64,000 nt of DNA from Shinella granuli (GCF_004341885.1 NZ_SLVX01000023.1:1-64000); one strand, 5' to 3'. Shown: positions 9,805 through 20,611, counted from the stretch's first letter. The notes: generated by a model not told the origin, from the sequence alone. Program-made: numbers and translations.

Positions 9805-10581
9805 TCAGATCGTGCCGCCGAGCGAGGCCTCCAGCAGCGCCAGCTCCTGCCCGCCCGCCATCATGTCCTGCAGGGCCGCCGCATCCACCGTGCCGCGCTC
9901 GGCCGTGCCCAGCGTCTGGCCGCGGTTGAGCACCGTGAACCGGTCACCGACGGCGAGCGCATGGCGCACATTGTGGGTGATGAAGACGACGCCGATGCCC
10001 TGCTTGCGCACCCGGTCGATGGTGCTGAGCACGTTCGCCGTCTGGCGCACACCGAGCGCCGAGGTCGGCTCGTCGAGGATCAGCACCTTGGCGCCGAAAT
10101 AGACCGCGCGCGCGATGGCGACGGTCTGGCGTTCGCCGCCGGAGAGCGTGCCCACCGCCTGGTCCGGCCCGCGCAGGTTGATGCCCATCTTGCGCATCTC
10201 GGTGACGGTGATCTCGTCGGCCTTGCCGGTGTCGAAGGTCTTGAACGGCCAGACGCCGCGCTCCGGCTCGCGGCCCATCCAGAAATTGCGGCTGACGCTC
10301 ATCAGCGGGATCATCGCGAGGTCCTGGTAGACCGTGGCGATGCCCGCCGTCATGGCGTCGCGCGGGCTCTGGAAGAGCGTCGGCACGCCCTCGACGAGCA
10401 CCTCGCCGCCGCTCGGCTTGTAGACGCCGGACATGATCTTGATGAAGGTCGACTTGCCCGCGCCGTTGTCGCCGAGCAGGCAGTGGCACTCGCCCTGCCG
10501 GATGTCGAAGGAGACGCCGGCCAGCGCGATGACATGGCCGAAGTGCTTGGTGATGTTTCTCATCTCCACGATGGCGGACAT
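9805..10581 (-). CDS. Sugar ABC transporter ATP-binding protein (single-domain, FrcA type)
   Basis: Cytoplasmic ATPase of 258 residues for a ribose/fructose-class (CUT2) importer. Walker [10 protein letters not shown], signature [14 protein letters not shown] and Walker [12 protein letters not shown] are present. Most CUT2 ATPases have two fused domains; this one has a single domain, as in the FrcA fructose type. The start at 10581 shares one base with the permease stop (TGATG). Its substrate follows from the binding protein and remains unknown. Confidence 0.9.
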   Translation of the reverse strand: MSAIVEMRNITKHFGHVIALAGVSFDIRQGECHCLLGDNGAGKSTFIKIMSGVYKPSGGEVLVEGVPTLFQSPRDAMTAGIATVYQDLAMIPLMSVSRNFWMGREPERGVWPFKTFDTGKADEITVTEMRKMGINLRGPDQAVGTLSGGERQTVAIARAVYFGAKVLILDEPTSALGVRQTANVLSTIDRVRKQGIGVVFITHNVRHALAVGDRFTVLNRGQTLGTAERGTVDAAALQDMMAGGQELALLEASLGGTI

Positions 10582-11702
10582 CAGCGTTCTCCCGTGATGA
10601 TGCGGCGGATGTAGGTGTTCATGATCACGGCGGTCAGAAGGATGACGCCGAGGAACACCCGGAAGAGCGAGCTTTCCGCATTGGCGAAGAACAGGCCCTG
10701 CTGCACCACGCCGAAGATGACCGCCCCGAGCGCCGCGCCGATCACCGAGCCGTAGCCGCCGGTGAGCAGCGCCCCGCCGATGACGACGCAGATGATCGCC
10801 TCGAACTCCTTGAGCAGGCCCCGGTCGGCCGCCGCCGAGCCGAACTCCATCACCTGGCAGGTGGCGAAGACACAGGCGCAGAAGGCGGAGAACATGAACA
10901 TCAGGATCTTCACCCGGTTGACCGGCACGCCGACATAACGCGCGGCGAGCGCATCGCCGCCGGCCGCGAAGATCCAGTTGCCGAACTTGGTGCGGGTGAG
11001 CAGCCAATGGCCGAAGACGACGAGCACGATCGCCCAGACGACGAGCATGGGAATGCCGTCGATGACCGGCTGGCCGGCGCGGTTGCCGCGGGTGAAGGTG
11101 GCGATCCAGCCCATCTCGCCCATCCAGGTGAAGAGGCCGCCGAGGATCTTGCCGCCGAAGAGCGGCGCCAGCCAGTCGGTGGCCGCCTTTTCCGCGACGC
11201 CGCCGATGATCGTCTGGCGGGTGAAGTAGATCGAACTCCAGATCGTCAGCCCGCGCAGGATGTAGAGGAAGGCGAGCGTGACGATGAAGGACGGCAGGCC
11301 GGTGCGGATGACGAGCCAGCCGTTCACCCCGCCGAGCAGGATGCAGAAGACGAAGGTCATGACGATGGCGAGCCAGAGCGGCACGCCGATATGGACCGAG
11401 AGAATGGCGATCATCACGCCGGAAAAGCCGATCATCGAGCCGGTGGAGAGGTCGAACTCGCCGGCGATCATCAAAAGGCAGGCGCCGACCGCGATGACCA
11501 TGAACTGGGCCGACACCACCGTCCAGTTCATCACGCCCTCGGCGGCGAACATGCCGCTGTCGCCGGCGACCACCGCAAAGAGCAGGAAGACCAGGATGGT
11601 GCCGCAGATGCCGCCGAGCTCGGGGCGGATCAGCGCGCGCCGGAGCGGCGAGACGGGCTTGATGCGCTCGTCCTTCAGCGCGTCTGGAATGACGTCCGTC
11701 AT
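10581..11702 (-). CDS. Sugar ABC transporter permease (BPD_transp_2)
   Basis: Inner-membrane permease of 373 residues in the RbsC/FrcC class. It shows about nine to ten hydrophobic segments, the motif [16 protein letters not shown] in the third region, and the C-terminal [15 protein letters not shown] loop typical of the family. An unusually long loop near the middle (about residues 175-215) separates two halves. It lies between the binding-protein and ATPase genes in the order of frcBCA operons. Confidence 0.9.
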   Translation of the reverse strand: MTDVIPDALKDERIKPVSPLRRALIRPELGGICGTILVFLLFAVVAGDSGMFAAEGVMNWTVVSAQFMVIAVGACLLMIAGEFDLSTGSMIGFSGVMIAILSVHIGVPLWLAIVMTFVFCILLGGVNGWLVIRTGLPSFIVTLAFLYILRGLTIWSSIYFTRQTIIGGVAEKAATDWLAPLFGGKILGGLFTWMGEMGWIATFTRGNRAGQPVIDGIPMLVVWAIVLVVFGHWLLTRTKFGNWIFAAGGDALAARYVGVPVNRVKILMFMFSAFCACVFATCQVMEFGSAAADRGLLKEFEAIICVVIGGALLTGGYGSVIGAALGAVIFGVVQQGLFFANAESSLFRVFLGVILLTAVIMNTYIRRIITGER

Positions 11703-11788
11703 GAATGCATTCTCCTCCCTCGAAAGATCGGGCCTCGAAAGACCGGGGCGCGGACGGCTGCCCGCCCGCGCCCGCGAAAACCGTCAGG

Positions 11789-12733
11789 TCAACGGTACTG
11801 GCCCGCCAGGGACTCGACCAGCGCGATATTGTCCTTCGTCACGAAGCCCGGGCCGGTGAAGATGGAATTGGCCGGGGCGACGCCGTAGCGCACATAGCTC
11901 GTCAGCACCTGGATCGGGATCGAGCCCTGCAGGAACGGCTGCTGGTCGATCGCGAAGTTGATCGTGCCGTCCTTGATGGCGGCGGAGATTTCCGCCGAGA
12001 GGTCGAAGGTGCCGAAATAGATGTCGCCGTCGAGGCCCATGTCCTTGACCGCGCGGATCGAGGGTTCGGCCGAGTTGGGGCCGAGCGTCAGGATGGCGCC
12101 GGTATCGGGATTGGCGGTGAGATAGGCCTTCACCTTGTTCTGCACTTCCGACGGGTCGATGCCGGAATCGACCATCTGGTTGCCAAGCTCGACGCCGATG
12201 CCTTCCGCGAAACCCTGGCAACGCTGTACCGAGGCGGGGTTGGTGATGTAGTGGTTGACGCACAGGAAGCTCTTGATGCCGGCCTCCTTCGCGCGCTTGC
12301 CGGCGCCGAGGCCCGCTTCATATTCCGGTTGGCCGACATGCATCAGCGCGCCGAGCTTCTCGCTCTCCTCCACCGTGCCGGAGTTGACGGTGACGACCGG
12401 AATGCCCTTGGCGACGGCATCCTTGATCGGCCCTTCCAGCACGTTGAAATCGGCGATGGTGACGATGATGCCGTCGACGCCGGCGGCCGAGCTCTGCTGG
12501 ACGATGCGCGCCATGTCGGCAAGGTCGCCGGTCGGCGGGTTGCGGTACTCGGTCGTCACGCCCATCTGCTCGTTCGTCACCTTGATCGCGTTCTTGATGA
12601 CGTTGAACCAGCTGTCGCTGTCCGGGCCGTGGCTGATCCAGACGAATTTCTCGCCATCCGCATGGGCAGCACCGGAAAGCGCCGTCGTCGCCAGCAGCGC
12701 ACCGAGGGCCAGGGATTGCAGGATTTTCTTCAT
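11789..12733 (-). CDS. Sugar ABC transporter periplasmic binding protein (type I fold)
   Basis: Periplasmic binding protein of 314 residues in the RbsB/FrcB class. Residues 1-25 are a Sec signal peptide ending SGAAHA. The mature protein begins with [20 protein letters not shown], where the DSW segment helps bind the ligand in this class. [11 protein letters not shown] and [12 protein letters not shown] match the two-lobed fold. The start at 12733 has an AGGAAG ribosome site. It is 55 bases downstream of the dioxygenase gene and 86 upstream of the permease. Confidence 0.9.
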   Translation of the reverse strand: MKKILQSLALGALLATTALSGAAHADGEKFVWISHGPDSDSWFNVIKNAIKVTNEQMGVTTEYRNPPTGDLADMARIVQQSSAAGVDGIIVTIADFNVLEGPIKDAVAKGIPVVTVNSGTVEESEKLGALMHVGQPEYEAGLGAGKRAKEAGIKSFLCVNHYITNPASVQRCQGFAEGIGVELGNQMVDSGIDPSEVQNKVKAYLTANPDTGAILTLGPNSAEPSIRAVKDMGLDGDIYFGTFDLSAEISAAIKDGTINFAIDQQPFLQGSIPIQVLTSYVRYGVAPANSIFTGPGFVTKDNIALVESLAGQYR

Positions 12734-12803
12734 GCTTAACTTCCTCCCGAAGTTGGCTTCCTGTTCGCTCCCCGCCCGAAGCCTTTGCGGGTAACTTCCT
12801 GCG

Positions 12804-13913
12804 TCAGGCCGCGCGCTTGGCGCCCTGCGCGACAAGGGCCGCGTCGAGGCGCGCCTGGTCCCAGCCCTCCTCGACGGCCCGGGCGACGAGATCCTGCTGG
12901 CTTTCCGGCGCAAGGCCGCCAAGCGGCGGATCGGTGTCGAGATTGGTCGGGAACGGATAACCGTCCGCCGTCGCGGCGATCACCGCCCGCCGCCCGGCCG
13001 GCGACAGCGCCGCCAGATGCGGATAGACCGCGCGGACCATCGCGGTGCGGTCGAGGCTTTCCATGTGGCGGGCGAAGGCCGAGGCCGTCTGGATGAGGTT
13101 GACCATGCGCACGACATCCGCCGTGCGGTTCTCGCCGGCCGCGTGGAACAGCGCGGGGGAGAAGAAGATCGCGTCGCCCTTTTCCAAGGGAAGCTGGACA
13201 TGGTTCTCCTCGAAATAATCCCGGAACTCCGGCCGCGTGGCGGCGACATAGCCCGGCAGGTAGCGCTGCGAATGGGGCAGGAGCTTCGTCGTGCCGCTTT
13301 CCACCGGCATGTCGCAATGCGCGACGCCGCCCTGCAGGATGAGCGTCGGGCCGGTTGCGTGGATATGGCTCGGATATTGCGCCATCTGCTCGGGCTTCAT
13401 GAAGCCGAGGTGATAGTCGCGGTGCGGCGCCTGCGCCTTGCCGCCGGGGCGGACCTGGTTGACCTGGGTGGCGATCTGGTAGCCCGGGCCGAGCCAGGCG
13501 CGGCAGGCGATGTCGATCACCGGATTGGCCATGTAGCGGGCATAGACGGCGGGATCGCGCAGGCAGAGCTTCTGCAGCGAGTTCCAGATGCGGTCGTTGG
13601 CGCCTGCCTTGGCGAAATGGTCGCCCGCCGCCGTGCCCGCCGCCCGCTCGTCGGCGATGATCGCGCGGAAGACCTCGCTTGCCGCGTCGATGGCGCCGGG
13701 ATCGGTGAAGGCGCGCTTGACGACGAAGACCCCCGGCCCCTCCCCGATGACCGAGGCCCATTCCGGGCCGATGCCGTCATCGACCGATGCGCCGTCATAG
13801 ATGGGGATGTTCTTCTCGATGGCGATCGCCGTCGGGCACATCGCCATGGTCGTCTCGGTCTCCACCTGGCGCCGGAATTGCGCAAGGTCGATCGCCGTTG
13901 CAATATCGTTCAT
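12804..13913 (-). CDS. Phytanoyl-CoA dioxygenase (PhyH) family protein
   Basis: Probable Fe(II)/2-oxoglutarate-dependent oxygenase of 369 residues. The metal-binding triad is visible as HRD in QAPHRDYHLGF and a distal histidine in LFHAAGENRT, whose arginine could hold 2-oxoglutarate. The start at 13913 has a strong AGGAGG site 7 bases upstream; an open frame extends further but lacks such a signal. It heads the transcript that continues into a sugar-type importer, suggesting that the imported compound or its product is hydroxylated. No specific substrate can be assigned. Confidence 0.85.
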   Translation of the reverse strand: MNDIATAIDLAQFRRQVETETTMAMCPTAIAIEKNIPIYDGASVDDGIGPEWASVIGEGPGVFVVKRAFTDPGAIDAASEVFRAIIADERAAGTAAGDHFAKAGANDRIWNSLQKLCLRDPAVYARYMANPVIDIACRAWLGPGYQIATQVNQVRPGGKAQAPHRDYHLGFMKPEQMAQYPSHIHATGPTLILQGGVAHCDMPVESGTTKLLPHSQRYLPGYVAATRPEFRDYFEENHVQLPLEKGDAIFFSPALFHAAGENRTADVVRMVNLIQTASAFARHMESLDRTAMVRAVYPHLAALSPAGRRAVIAATADGYPFPTNLDTDPPLGGLAPESQQDLVARAVEEGWDQARLDAALVAQGAKRAA

Positions 13914-14035
13914 CGAAATCCTCCTGTCCGATGCCTGAAAGCCGGCCCGGCGGCAGCCGCCGTCGCTCTCACCCCGCCCCTCCCCGGGCACGGCGAACCG
14001 CAAGCGCAGATCAAAAATTGCAGCCATAAATTGGA

Positions 14036-14060
14036 TGCAATATTAATTGTGAAATTTCAC
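14036..14060. promoter_or_regulatory. Candidate operator before the dioxygenase/sugar importer operon
   Basis: TGCAATATTAATTG followed by the perfect palindrome GTGAAATTTCAC, in an AT-rich island about 125-145 bases upstream of the dioxygenase start. The reverse complement contains AATATTGCA, resembling the TTATTGCA element seen at 8384-8403 and 9744-9764, which hints at a common regulator of this cluster. Confidence 0.45.
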
Positions 14061-14285
14061 CGGTGTCAATACGGCTGGCCCGGTTCGTTGCAAAGACATC
14101 CGCAGCCGCCGGCAATCGAAAGGCCACCGCCATTGCGGCCGAACAGCCGGGGAAGATCGAGGTTTTCGCAAGGGGGGACACGGTTTGCGTTTCCAGCTGG
14201 CGAGATCGGTGGGGACCACCTCCTCCCCGCGGGGGAGAAGGGAGGAGCGGCATTGTCGCACTCCACATGCAGCTGCCCTGCTCCC

Positions 14286-14376
14286 GGCCGGATAGATCGG
14301 ACCTTCGCCGGTGCCTCCGGCGCGCATCTCTGCGGCCGGCCGAAGATCACATATCAGGACAGACCGTCCCTCGCCG
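14286..14376 (-). repeat. Two degenerate copies of the ETF-QO gene 3' end
   Basis: The final codons of the ETF-QO gene (GEGPVYPNM and stop, 14422-14450) recur twice downstream: a better copy at 14345-14376, including the CACATAT stop region, and a shorter copy around 14286-14310 that would read GEGPIYPA. The unit spacing is 75 and 67 bases. They are not translated with the gene, which has already stopped. Confidence 0.55.
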
Positions 14377-14421
14377 TGCTCTTTCAGGCGAGGGTCCGTG
14401 CGGCCCGACCTCTCCCAGACA

Positions 14422-16086
14422 TCACATATTCGGATAGACCGGCCCTTCGCCGCCCTGCGGAGGCACCCAGTTGATGTTCTGGTTGGGGTCCTTGATGTCG
14501 CAGGTCTTGCAGTGCACGCAGTTCTGCGCGTTGATGACGAAGACTTGCCTGCCGTCCTTCTCCACCCACTCGTAGACCCCGGCGGGACAGTAGCGGGTGG
14601 ACGGACCGGCATAGACGTCGAGCTCCGAGGTCTTCTGCAGCTCCGGGTTCTTCAGCTGGAGGTGGATCGGCTGGTCCTCCTCGTGGTTGGTGTTCGACAG
14701 GAACACCGAGGAGAGACGGTCGAAGGTGAGGACGCCATCCGGCTTGGGATAGTCGATGCGGCTGTGCTTGGCCGCCGGCTCCAGGCTCTGCGCGTCCGTC
14801 TTGCCGTGCTTCAGCGTGCCGAAGAAGGAGAAGCCCAACAGCGTGTTCGTCCACATGTCGAGGCCACCGAGCGCCACGCCCACCGCCGTGCCGAACTTCG
14901 ACCACAGCGGCTTGACGTTCCTGACCTTCTTCAGGTCCGAGCCGATGGCGCTGTCGCGCCAGCCCTGCTCGATCTCGATCGGCTCGTCATTGGCGCGGCC
15001 CGCCGCAATCGCATCCGCCAGCTTCTCCGCCGCAAGGATGCCCGAGAGCACCGCATTGTGGCTGCCCTTGATGCGCGGCACGTTGACGAAGCCGGCCGAG
15101 CAGCCGATCAGCGCGCCGCCCGGGAACGACAGCTTCGGCACCGACTGGTAGCCGCCCTCGGTGATGGCGCGCGCGCCATAGGACAGCCGCTTGCCGCCCT
15201 CGAAGGTGCCGCGGATGGCCGGATGCGTCTTGAAGCGCTGGAATTCCTCGAAGGGGAAGAGGTACGGGTTCTTGTAGTTGAGGTGCACGACGAAGCCGAC
15301 GGCGACGAGGTTGTCTTCCAGGTGATAGAGGAACGAGCCGCCACCGGTCTTCATGCCGAGCGGCCAGCCGAAGGAGTGCTGGACGAGGCCGGGCCTGTGG
15401 TTCTCGGGCCTCACCTGCCAGAGTTCCTTGAGGCCGATGCCGTATTTTTGGGGTTCGCGGCCCTCGTCCAGCCTGAACTTCGCGATGAGCTGCTTGGCCA
15501 GCGAGCCGCGCACGCCTTCGGAGATCAGCGTGTACTTGCCGAGCAGCGCCATGCCGCGGGTGTAGTTCGGGCCGGGCTCGCCGCTCCGCTCGATGCCCAT
15601 GTCGCCGGTGGCGACGCCGATGACGGCGCCCTCGTCGTTGTAGAGCACTTCGGTTGCGGCAAAGCCGGGATAGATCTCGACGCCGAGTTCTTCCGCCTTG
15701 GTCGCGAGCCACCGACAGACATTGCCGAGCGAGACGATGTAGTTGCCGTGGTTGTTCATCAGCGGCGGCATGGCGAAGTTCGGCAGGCGCACCGAGCCGG
15801 CCGGGCCGAGCAAGAGGAAATGATCGTCCGTCACCTCGGTCTTGAAGGGATGGTCGGCGTCCTCGCGCCAGTCGGGCAGGAGGCGATCGATACCGATGGG
15901 ATCGACCACCGCGCCCGACAGGATATGGGCGCCGACTTCCGCGCCCTTCTCCAGCACGACGACGGTCAGGTCCGGGTTCACCTGCTTCAGCCGGATCGCT
16001 GCCGACAGGCCCGCCGGACCCGCGCCGACGATCACCACGTCGAATTCCATGCTCTCGCGTTCGGGGAGTTCCTCCATCGACGCCAT
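14422..16086 (-). CDS. Electron transfer flavoprotein-ubiquinone oxidoreductase (ETF-QO)
   Basis: Membrane-associated flavoprotein/iron-sulfur enzyme of 554 residues that moves electrons from reduced ETF to ubiquinone. The N-terminal FAD motif is [17 protein letters not shown]. The C-terminal 4Fe-4S region has CPAGVYEW and [13 protein letters not shown], giving the four cluster cysteines. The ATG at 16086 lies six bases after the etfA stop; a TTG at 16095 overlapping that stop and an ATG at 16077 are alternatives. It is the last gene of the acyl-CoA dehydrogenase operon, so the whole electron path from substrate to quinone is encoded together. Confidence 0.94.
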   Translation of the reverse strand: MASMEELPERESMEFDVVIVGAGPAGLSAAIRLKQVNPDLTVVVLEKGAEVGAHILSGAVVDPIGIDRLLPDWREDADHPFKTEVTDDHFLLLGPAGSVRLPNFAMPPLMNNHGNYIVSLGNVCRWLATKAEELGVEIYPGFAATEVLYNDEGAVIGVATGDMGIERSGEPGPNYTRGMALLGKYTLISEGVRGSLAKQLIAKFRLDEGREPQKYGIGLKELWQVRPENHRPGLVQHSFGWPLGMKTGGGSFLYHLEDNLVAVGFVVHLNYKNPYLFPFEEFQRFKTHPAIRGTFEGGKRLSYGARAITEGGYQSVPKLSFPGGALIGCSAGFVNVPRIKGSHNAVLSGILAAEKLADAIAAGRANDEPIEIEQGWRDSAIGSDLKKVRNVKPLWSKFGTAVGVALGGLDMWTNTLLGFSFFGTLKHGKTDAQSLEPAAKHSRIDYPKPDGVLTFDRLSSVFLSNTNHEEDQPIHLQLKNPELQKTSELDVYAGPSTRYCPAGVYEWVEKDGRQVFVINAQNCVHCKTCDIKDPNQNINWVPPQGGEGPVYPNM

Positions 16087-16091
16087 GCTGG

Positions 16092-17021
16092 TCAAAGCGC
16101 CTTTTCGAGTTCCGGGAGGGCGTCGAAGAGGTCTGCGACGAGGCCGTAGTCGGCGACCTGGAAGATCGGCGCCTCCTCGTCCTTGTTGATCGCGACGATC
16201 ACCTTCGAGTCCTTCATGCCGGCAAGGTGCTGGATCGCGCCCGAGATGCCGCAGGCGATGTAGAGTTGCGGGGCGACGACCTTGCCCGTCTGCCCGACCT
16301 GCCAGTCGTTGGGGGCGTAGCCCGCATCGACGGCAGCGCGGGACGCACCGACGGCGGCACCGAGCTTGTCGGCGACGGGAAGGATGACTTCCTGGAACTT
16401 CTCCGACGAGCCGAGCGCACGGCCGCCCGAGATGATGATCTTCGCAGACGTCAGCTCCGGACGATCGGAGGACGACAGCGCGTCCTGGACGTGGGTCGAC
16501 AGGCCCGGATCGGCAGCGGCCGGAACGGTCTCGACCGAGGCGCTGCCGCCTTCGCCGGCTGCGGCGAAGGAGGCCGTGCGCACGGTGATCACCTTCCTGG
16601 CGTCGGTGGACTGCACCGTCTGGATGGCATTGCCGGCATAGATCGGACGCTTGAACGTGTCGGGGCTGACGACCTCGACGATTTCCGAGACCTGCGCCAC
16701 GTCGAGAAGGGCGGCGACGCGCGGCAGCACGTTCTTGCCGACAGAGGTAGCGGCCGAGACAATCGCATCGTAGTTGCCCGAAAGCGAGACGATGAGGGCG
16801 GCCAGCGGCTCGGCCAGGTTGTTGGCAAGGCTGGCGTCGTCGGCGACGAGCACCTTGGATACGCCCGACAGCTTTGCCGCCTGTTCGGCCGCAGCCTTGG
16901 CATTGCTGCCGGCGACGAGCACATGCACATCGGAACCGATCTTGGAGGCTGCCGTCAGCGCTTTTGCCGTCTGGTCGGAAAGGTGTGCGTTGTCGTGATC
17001 TGCCAGAAGAAGAATGGCCAT
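16092..17021 (-). CDS. etfA: Electron transfer flavoprotein alpha subunit
   Basis: Alpha subunit (309 residues) of the FAD-containing ETF heterodimer that takes electrons from acyl-CoA dehydrogenases. The C-terminal FAD-binding domain shows the family signature [17 protein letters not shown] and [19 protein letters not shown]. The N-terminal domain starts [19 protein letters not shown] ribosome site precedes the ATG. It lies 23 bases downstream of etfB and just before the ETF-QO gene. Confidence 0.96.
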   Translation of the reverse strand: MAILLLADHDNAHLSDQTAKALTAASKIGSDVHVLVAGSNAKAAAEQAAKLSGVSKVLVADDASLANNLAEPLAALIVSLSGNYDAIVSAATSVGKNVLPRVAALLDVAQVSEIVEVVSPDTFKRPIYAGNAIQTVQSTDARKVITVRTASFAAAGEGGSASVETVPAAADPGLSTHVQDALSSSDRPELTSAKIIISGGRALGSSEKFQEVILPVADKLGAAVGASRAAVDAGYAPNDWQVGQTGKVVAPQLYIACGISGAIQHLAGMKDSKVIVAINKDEEAPIFQVADYGLVADLFDALPELEKAL

Positions 17022-17044
17022 GGTTTAGTTCTCCCTTTCCGTTC

Positions 17045-17794
17045 TCAGAGCACGCCGGCTTCGGTCTTGAGCTTCTCGACCAGCTCGGCGACCGACTTGA
17101 CCTTGACGCCAGCCTTGCGGCCGGACGGCTCCTCGGTCTTCAGCACTTTCAGGCGCGGGGCGGTATCGACGCCGAAGTCGGAAGGCGTCTTCTTGTCGAG
17201 CGGCTTCTTCTTCGCCTTCATGATGTTCGGCAGCGAGGCGTAGCGCGGCTCGTTGAGGCGAAGGTCCGTCGTGACGACGGCCGGAAGCTTCACGTCGATC
17301 GTCTGGAGACCGCCGTCGACTTCGCGGGTGACCTGGGCCGAACCGTTACCGATCTCGACCTTGGAGGCGAAGGTCGCCTGCGCCCAGCCGAGAAGGGCCG
17401 AGAGCATCTGGCCGGTCTGGTTGCTGTCGTCGTCGATCGCCTGCTTGCCGACGATGACGAGGCCGGGCTGCTCGGCCTCGGCGACGCCCTTGAGGATCTT
17501 GGCGACGGCGAGCGGCTCGACGGCATCGTCCGTCTCGACCAGCACGGCGCGGTCGGCGCCCATGGCGAGCGCGGTGCGCAGCGTTTCCTCGGCCTTGGCC
17601 GGGCCGATGGAGACGACGACGACCTCCTCGGCCTTGCCGGCTTCCTTCAGGCGCAGCGCCTCTTCCACGGAGATTTCGTCGAACGGGTTCATCGACATCT
17701 TCACGTTGGCAAGCTCGACGCCCGAGCCGTCCGCCTTCACGCGGATCTTAACGTTGTAGTCTACGACCCGCTTTACAGGGACCAGGATCTTCAT
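17045..17794 (-). CDS. etfB: Electron transfer flavoprotein beta subunit
   Basis: Beta subunit (249 residues) of ETF. It begins [20 protein letters not shown], and has the family signature segment [20 protein letters not shown] and the AMP-site motif [17 protein letters not shown]. The recognition loop and the leucine of [15 protein letters not shown], which dock onto dehydrogenases, are intact. It follows the TIM-barrel gene by 17 bases in one operon. It strongly resembles ordinary rhizobial EtfB, so it may be a second copy of the housekeeping gene recruited to this operon or the only copy. Confidence 0.96.
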   Translation of the reverse strand: MKILVPVKRVVDYNVKIRVKADGSGVELANVKMSMNPFDEISVEEALRLKEAGKAEEVVVVSIGPAKAEETLRTALAMGADRAVLVETDDAVEPLAVAKILKGVAEAEQPGLVIVGKQAIDDDSNQTGQMLSALLGWAQATFASKVEIGNGSAQVTREVDGGLQTIDVKLPAVVTTDLRLNEPRYASLPNIMKAKKKPLDKKTPSDFGVDTAPRLKVLKTEEPSGRKAGVKVKSVAELVEKLKTEAGVL

Positions 17795-17811
17795 GGCATT
17801 CTCCTCAATTG

Positions 17812-18675
17812 TCAGCAGAGTGTGCGGAAACGCTCGACCATCACATCGAGAACCGCGCCGGGATCCCGCTTCCACCAGTTGTTCGCCGAGAAGATCTCGA
17901 CCTCGCAGGGGCCGGCATAGCCCGCACCCTCGACGCCGGCACGGATCGCCTTGAGATCGGCAACGCCATCGCCCATCATGCCGCGATCCAGCAGCACGTC
18001 GGTCGTATCGGCGAGCCAGTCGCAGAGGTGGTAGCCGAAAATCCGCTCCGGCCCGGCGCGTTGCATCTGGACATCGATCCCCCTGTCCCACCAGACATGA
18101 TAGACGTCGACCGCGACGCCCAGGCTCGGCGCACCGACCGCATCGCAGATATCGAGGGCGTCCCGCAGCGTCACCAGGCACGAGCGGTTGCCGGCATAGA
18201 CCGGGTTCAGCGGCTCGAGCGCCAGCCGGACGTTGCGTTGGGCCGCGTAGGGCGCGATCTCGCCGACGCGGTCGGTGACGATCTTCAGGCTCTCGGCCGT
18301 GCCTTTCGTGCCGGGATGCACGCCGCCGACCACGATCGTCAGCACGGCAGCGCCAAGGCCCGCCGCCATGTCGATGGAGGCCTTCGCACCGTCGATGACC
18401 GCCTGCCGGTCCGTCGCCTCGGCGCCGACGAGAAACGGCGTCCGGCAGAGCCCCGCGACGGACAGCCCGGCCGCCCGCACCCGCTCGCCGATTTCCACCG
18501 CCCGCGAACCGATTTCGCGGCGCCAGAAGACAATCGAGCCGAAGCCGCGCGCTGCACAGGCGTCGATCACGCGCTCCGGCGACCAGCCCGCGCCGTGGCC
18601 GTCCAGGTTGTGGCCCAGGCTCGCGGTGTTGAGCGCGAGCGCCGAATGATCCGTCGAGAAGTCGCGCATCGTCAT
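17812..18675 (-). CDS. Sugar phosphate isomerase/epimerase family protein (TIM barrel)
   Basis: Xylose-isomerase-like TIM-barrel protein of 287 residues. Conserved metal-ligand positions are visible in [10 protein letters not shown] (Glu), DVYHVWWD (Asp, His), YHLCDW (His) and CEVEIFS (Glu). Family members isomerise or epimerise keto-sugars, or dehydrate inosose. The start at 18675 overlaps the stop of the DUF993 gene by four bases (ATGA), indicating coupled synthesis and perhaps consecutive reactions. Confidence 0.87.
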   Translation of the reverse strand: MTMRDFSTDHSALALNTASLGHNLDGHGAGWSPERVIDACAARGFGSIVFWRREIGSRAVEIGERVRAAGLSVAGLCRTPFLVGAEATDRQAVIDGAKASIDMAAGLGAAVLTIVVGGVHPGTKGTAESLKIVTDRVGEIAPYAAQRNVRLALEPLNPVYAGNRSCLVTLRDALDICDAVGAPSLGVAVDVYHVWWDRGIDVQMQRAGPERIFGYHLCDWLADTTDVLLDRGMMGDGVADLKAIRAGVEGAGYAGPCEVEIFSANNWWKRDPGAVLDVMVERFRTLC

Positions 18676-19820
18676 GCACCGTAAAGGGCGAGCAGCTTCT
18701 TCATGCGCTCGACCGCAAGCTCCGGATCGCGCAGCAGGCCGCACTGGTCGGCCAGGCGGAAGACCTCGACGAAATAGGGCAGCGGCCGCATGGCCTGGGC
18801 GCCGTTCAGCATCACGAAATGATCCTGGAAACCGTTCAGCCAGGCGAGGAAGACGACGCCCGTCTTGTAGTATTGCGTGGGCGCGCGGAAGATCAGGCGG
18901 GCGAGCGGCACGGTCGGGTCGAGCGCGGCGCGGAAGCCGGCGTGATCGCCCTCGCCCAGCCGCTCCACCGCATAGGCCGCCGCCGGCGCCAGCGGGTCGA
19001 AGATACCGAGCAGCGCATGAGAGAAGCCTTCGCTGTCGCCTTCGATGAGTTCGGGATAGTTGAAGTCGTCGCCCGTGTACATTTTCACGCCGGCCGGCAG
19101 GCGGCGGCGCATGACGATTTCCTTCTCCTCGTCGAGGAGGGAGATCTTGATGCCATCGACCTTGGCCGCGTTCGCTTCGATGACGGCAAGCGCCGTCTGC
19201 ATGGCGGGATCGAAACCGGCGCTCCCCCAATAGCCGGCGAGCTGCGGGTCGAACATGTCGCCGAGCCAGTGCAGGATCACCGGCTCATCGCAGGCGGAAA
19301 GCACGTCCGAATAGATCCTGACGTAATCTTCCGGCCCCTTGGCGACACGCACCAGCGCGCGCGAAGCCATGAGGATGAGGCGGCCACCGACCGTCTGGAT
19401 CGCTTCGGCCTGTTCGAGATAGGCCCGGCGGACGTCGTCGACGCTGCGGGCGTCGGCGGGATCGAGATGATCCGTGCCGCAGCCATTGGCGACCAGCGCA
19501 TCCGGAAGTTCCTCGCGCGTGCGGCGGATCAGCTCCAGCGCGCCCGGCCAGTCGAGGCCCATGCCGCGCTGGGCCGTGTCCATCGCCTCGGCGATGCCGA
19601 GGCCGAGGCCGGCGAGATAGCGGCGAAACTCCATCGTCTTCGCCCAATCGACCGTGGCGCGGCCCGAAGGATCATTCGCCGTGAAGGGATCGGCGACGAC
19701 GTGCGCGGCCGAATAGACAACACGCGCCGGATTCTTTCCCAGAGCCGCAGCCGCGATCGGTGTTCCGGAAAGGGCGTAATCGGTGAAACGGCCGGTGGTA
19801 TCGGGAAGAGCGATTTTCAT
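18672..19820 (-). CDS. DUF993 family protein (dihydrodipicolinate-synthase-like aldolase fold)
   Basis: Protein of 382 residues matching the DUF993 family, which is commonly described as dihydrodipicolinate-synthase-like. Recognisable segments include [44 protein letters not shown] and [17 protein letters not shown]; the KISLLD lysine is at the place where class I aldolases of this fold hold their Schiff-base lysine. The biochemical role is unknown. Retro-aldol cleavage of a 2-oxo-3-deoxy compound is a reasonable guess. It is coupled to the TIM-barrel gene and 11 bases downstream of an SDR gene. Confidence 0.82.
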   Translation of the reverse strand: MKIALPDTTGRFTDYALSGTPIAAAALGKNPARVVYSAAHVVADPFTANDPSGRATVDWAKTMEFRRYLAGLGLGIAEAMDTAQRGMGLDWPGALELIRRTREELPDALVANGCGTDHLDPADARSVDDVRRAYLEQAEAIQTVGGRLILMASRALVRVAKGPEDYVRIYSDVLSACDEPVILHWLGDMFDPQLAGYWGSAGFDPAMQTALAVIEANAAKVDGIKISLLDEEKEIVMRRRLPAGVKMYTGDDFNYPELIEGDSEGFSHALLGIFDPLAPAAAYAVERLGEGDHAGFRAALDPTVPLARLIFRAPTQYYKTGVVFLAWLNGFQDHFVMLNGAQAMRPLPYFVEVFRLADQCGLLRDPELAVERMKKLLALYGA

Positions 19821-19831
19821 GGAAGGAAACC

Positions 19832-20611
19832 TCAGAAGCGCGGGACGAGCATGCCGGCATCGGCCGGGATCGACAGTCCGGTTGTGTAGGGAAGCCGGCC
19901 CGTCGCAAGCGACGCCACCAGCGTGCCGACCTCATCGGGCTCACCGACGCGCGGGAAGAGCGTGAGCCCCTGGGCGGCCCGTTCGCGATAGGCCGCGATG
20001 ACAGGCGCGGTCATCTCGGTGGCGATCAGGCCCGGCTGCACGTCGTAGACGGCGATGTTCTCGCGCCCGAGGCGGACGGCGAGCGTCTTGGAGACCATGG
20101 CGGCAGCGGCCTTCGAGGCGCAATATTCCGCGCGCTGCTCCGCCACCGCGACGGCATTCGACGAGGTGACGTTGACGATCGAATGAAAGAGCGGCGCCCG
20201 GCTGCGCGCAAGAAGACGACGCGCGAAGGCCTGGCTCAGGAAGAACATCGCCTTGGCGTTGACGGCAAAGCAGCGATCCCAGCTCTCTTCCGAAACGTCC
20301 AGCATGTCGCCGCGCTTCAGAACGCCGACGCCCGCATTGTTGACCAATGTGGTGAGCGGCCCGAGCGCCTGCTCGACCGCATCGAGCGCCGCAGCGTGAC
20401 CCGCAACCGCTGCGACATCGAACGGAGCGGCCGCGACCGGCACGCCGTGCGCGGCGATGCGCTCGACGGCCGCGGCAAGTTCGGCATCGTCCGCCGGCCC
20501 GTTGACGGCGACCGCGAAACCCTCGCGCGCCAAGGCCTCGGCGACGGCAAGCCCGATGCCGCGCGAAGAGCCGGTCACAAGCGCGACCGGCCGGGCGGAT
20601 GCGGCGCTCAT
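19832..20611 (-). CDS. Short-chain dehydrogenase/reductase
   Basis: Classical NAD(P)-dependent SDR of 259 residues. It has the cofactor motif TGSSRGIG, the structural NNAGVG, catalytic serine in NVTSSNA and YCASKAA with the catalytic Tyr and Lys. It likely oxidises a hydroxyl on a sugar or acyl intermediate. Its start at 20611 overlaps the acyl-CoA dehydrogenase stop by four bases. Confidence 0.9.
   Translation of the reverse strand: MSAASARPVALVTGSSRGIGLAVAEALAREGFAVAVNGPADDAELAAAVERIAAHGVPVAAAPFDVAAVAGHAAALDAVEQALGPLTTLVNNAGVGVLKRGDMLDVSEESWDRCFAVNAKAMFFLSQAFARRLLARSRAPLFHSIVNVTSSNAVAVAEQRAEYCASKAAAAMVSKTLAVRLGRENIAVYDVQPGLIATEMTAPVIAAYRERAAQGLTLFPRVGEPDEVGTLVASLATGRLPYTTGLSIPADAGMLVPRF

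Larger units (their letters stand above)
13914..14421. other. 508-base spacer with no gene: promoter-like palindromes and degenerate repeats
   Basis: Nothing coding is supported here. The part nearest the dioxygenase gene is AT-rich and carries a perfect 12-bp palindrome GTGAAATTTCAC at 14049-14060 just beside CAATATTAATTG, likely an operator for that operon. A CTCCCC/GGGGAG hairpin of the rhizobial repeat type lies around 14208-14250. Two degenerate copies of the 3' end of the flavoprotein oxidoreductase gene occur near 14290 and 14357. Confidence 0.6.

Noticed and set aside
14311-16149. Long plus-strand open frame (612 codons) opposite the ETF-QO gene
   Set aside because: It is Arg/Asp/His-rich antisense of a clear ETF-QO gene with full motifs; long reverse frames are common in GC-rich DNA.
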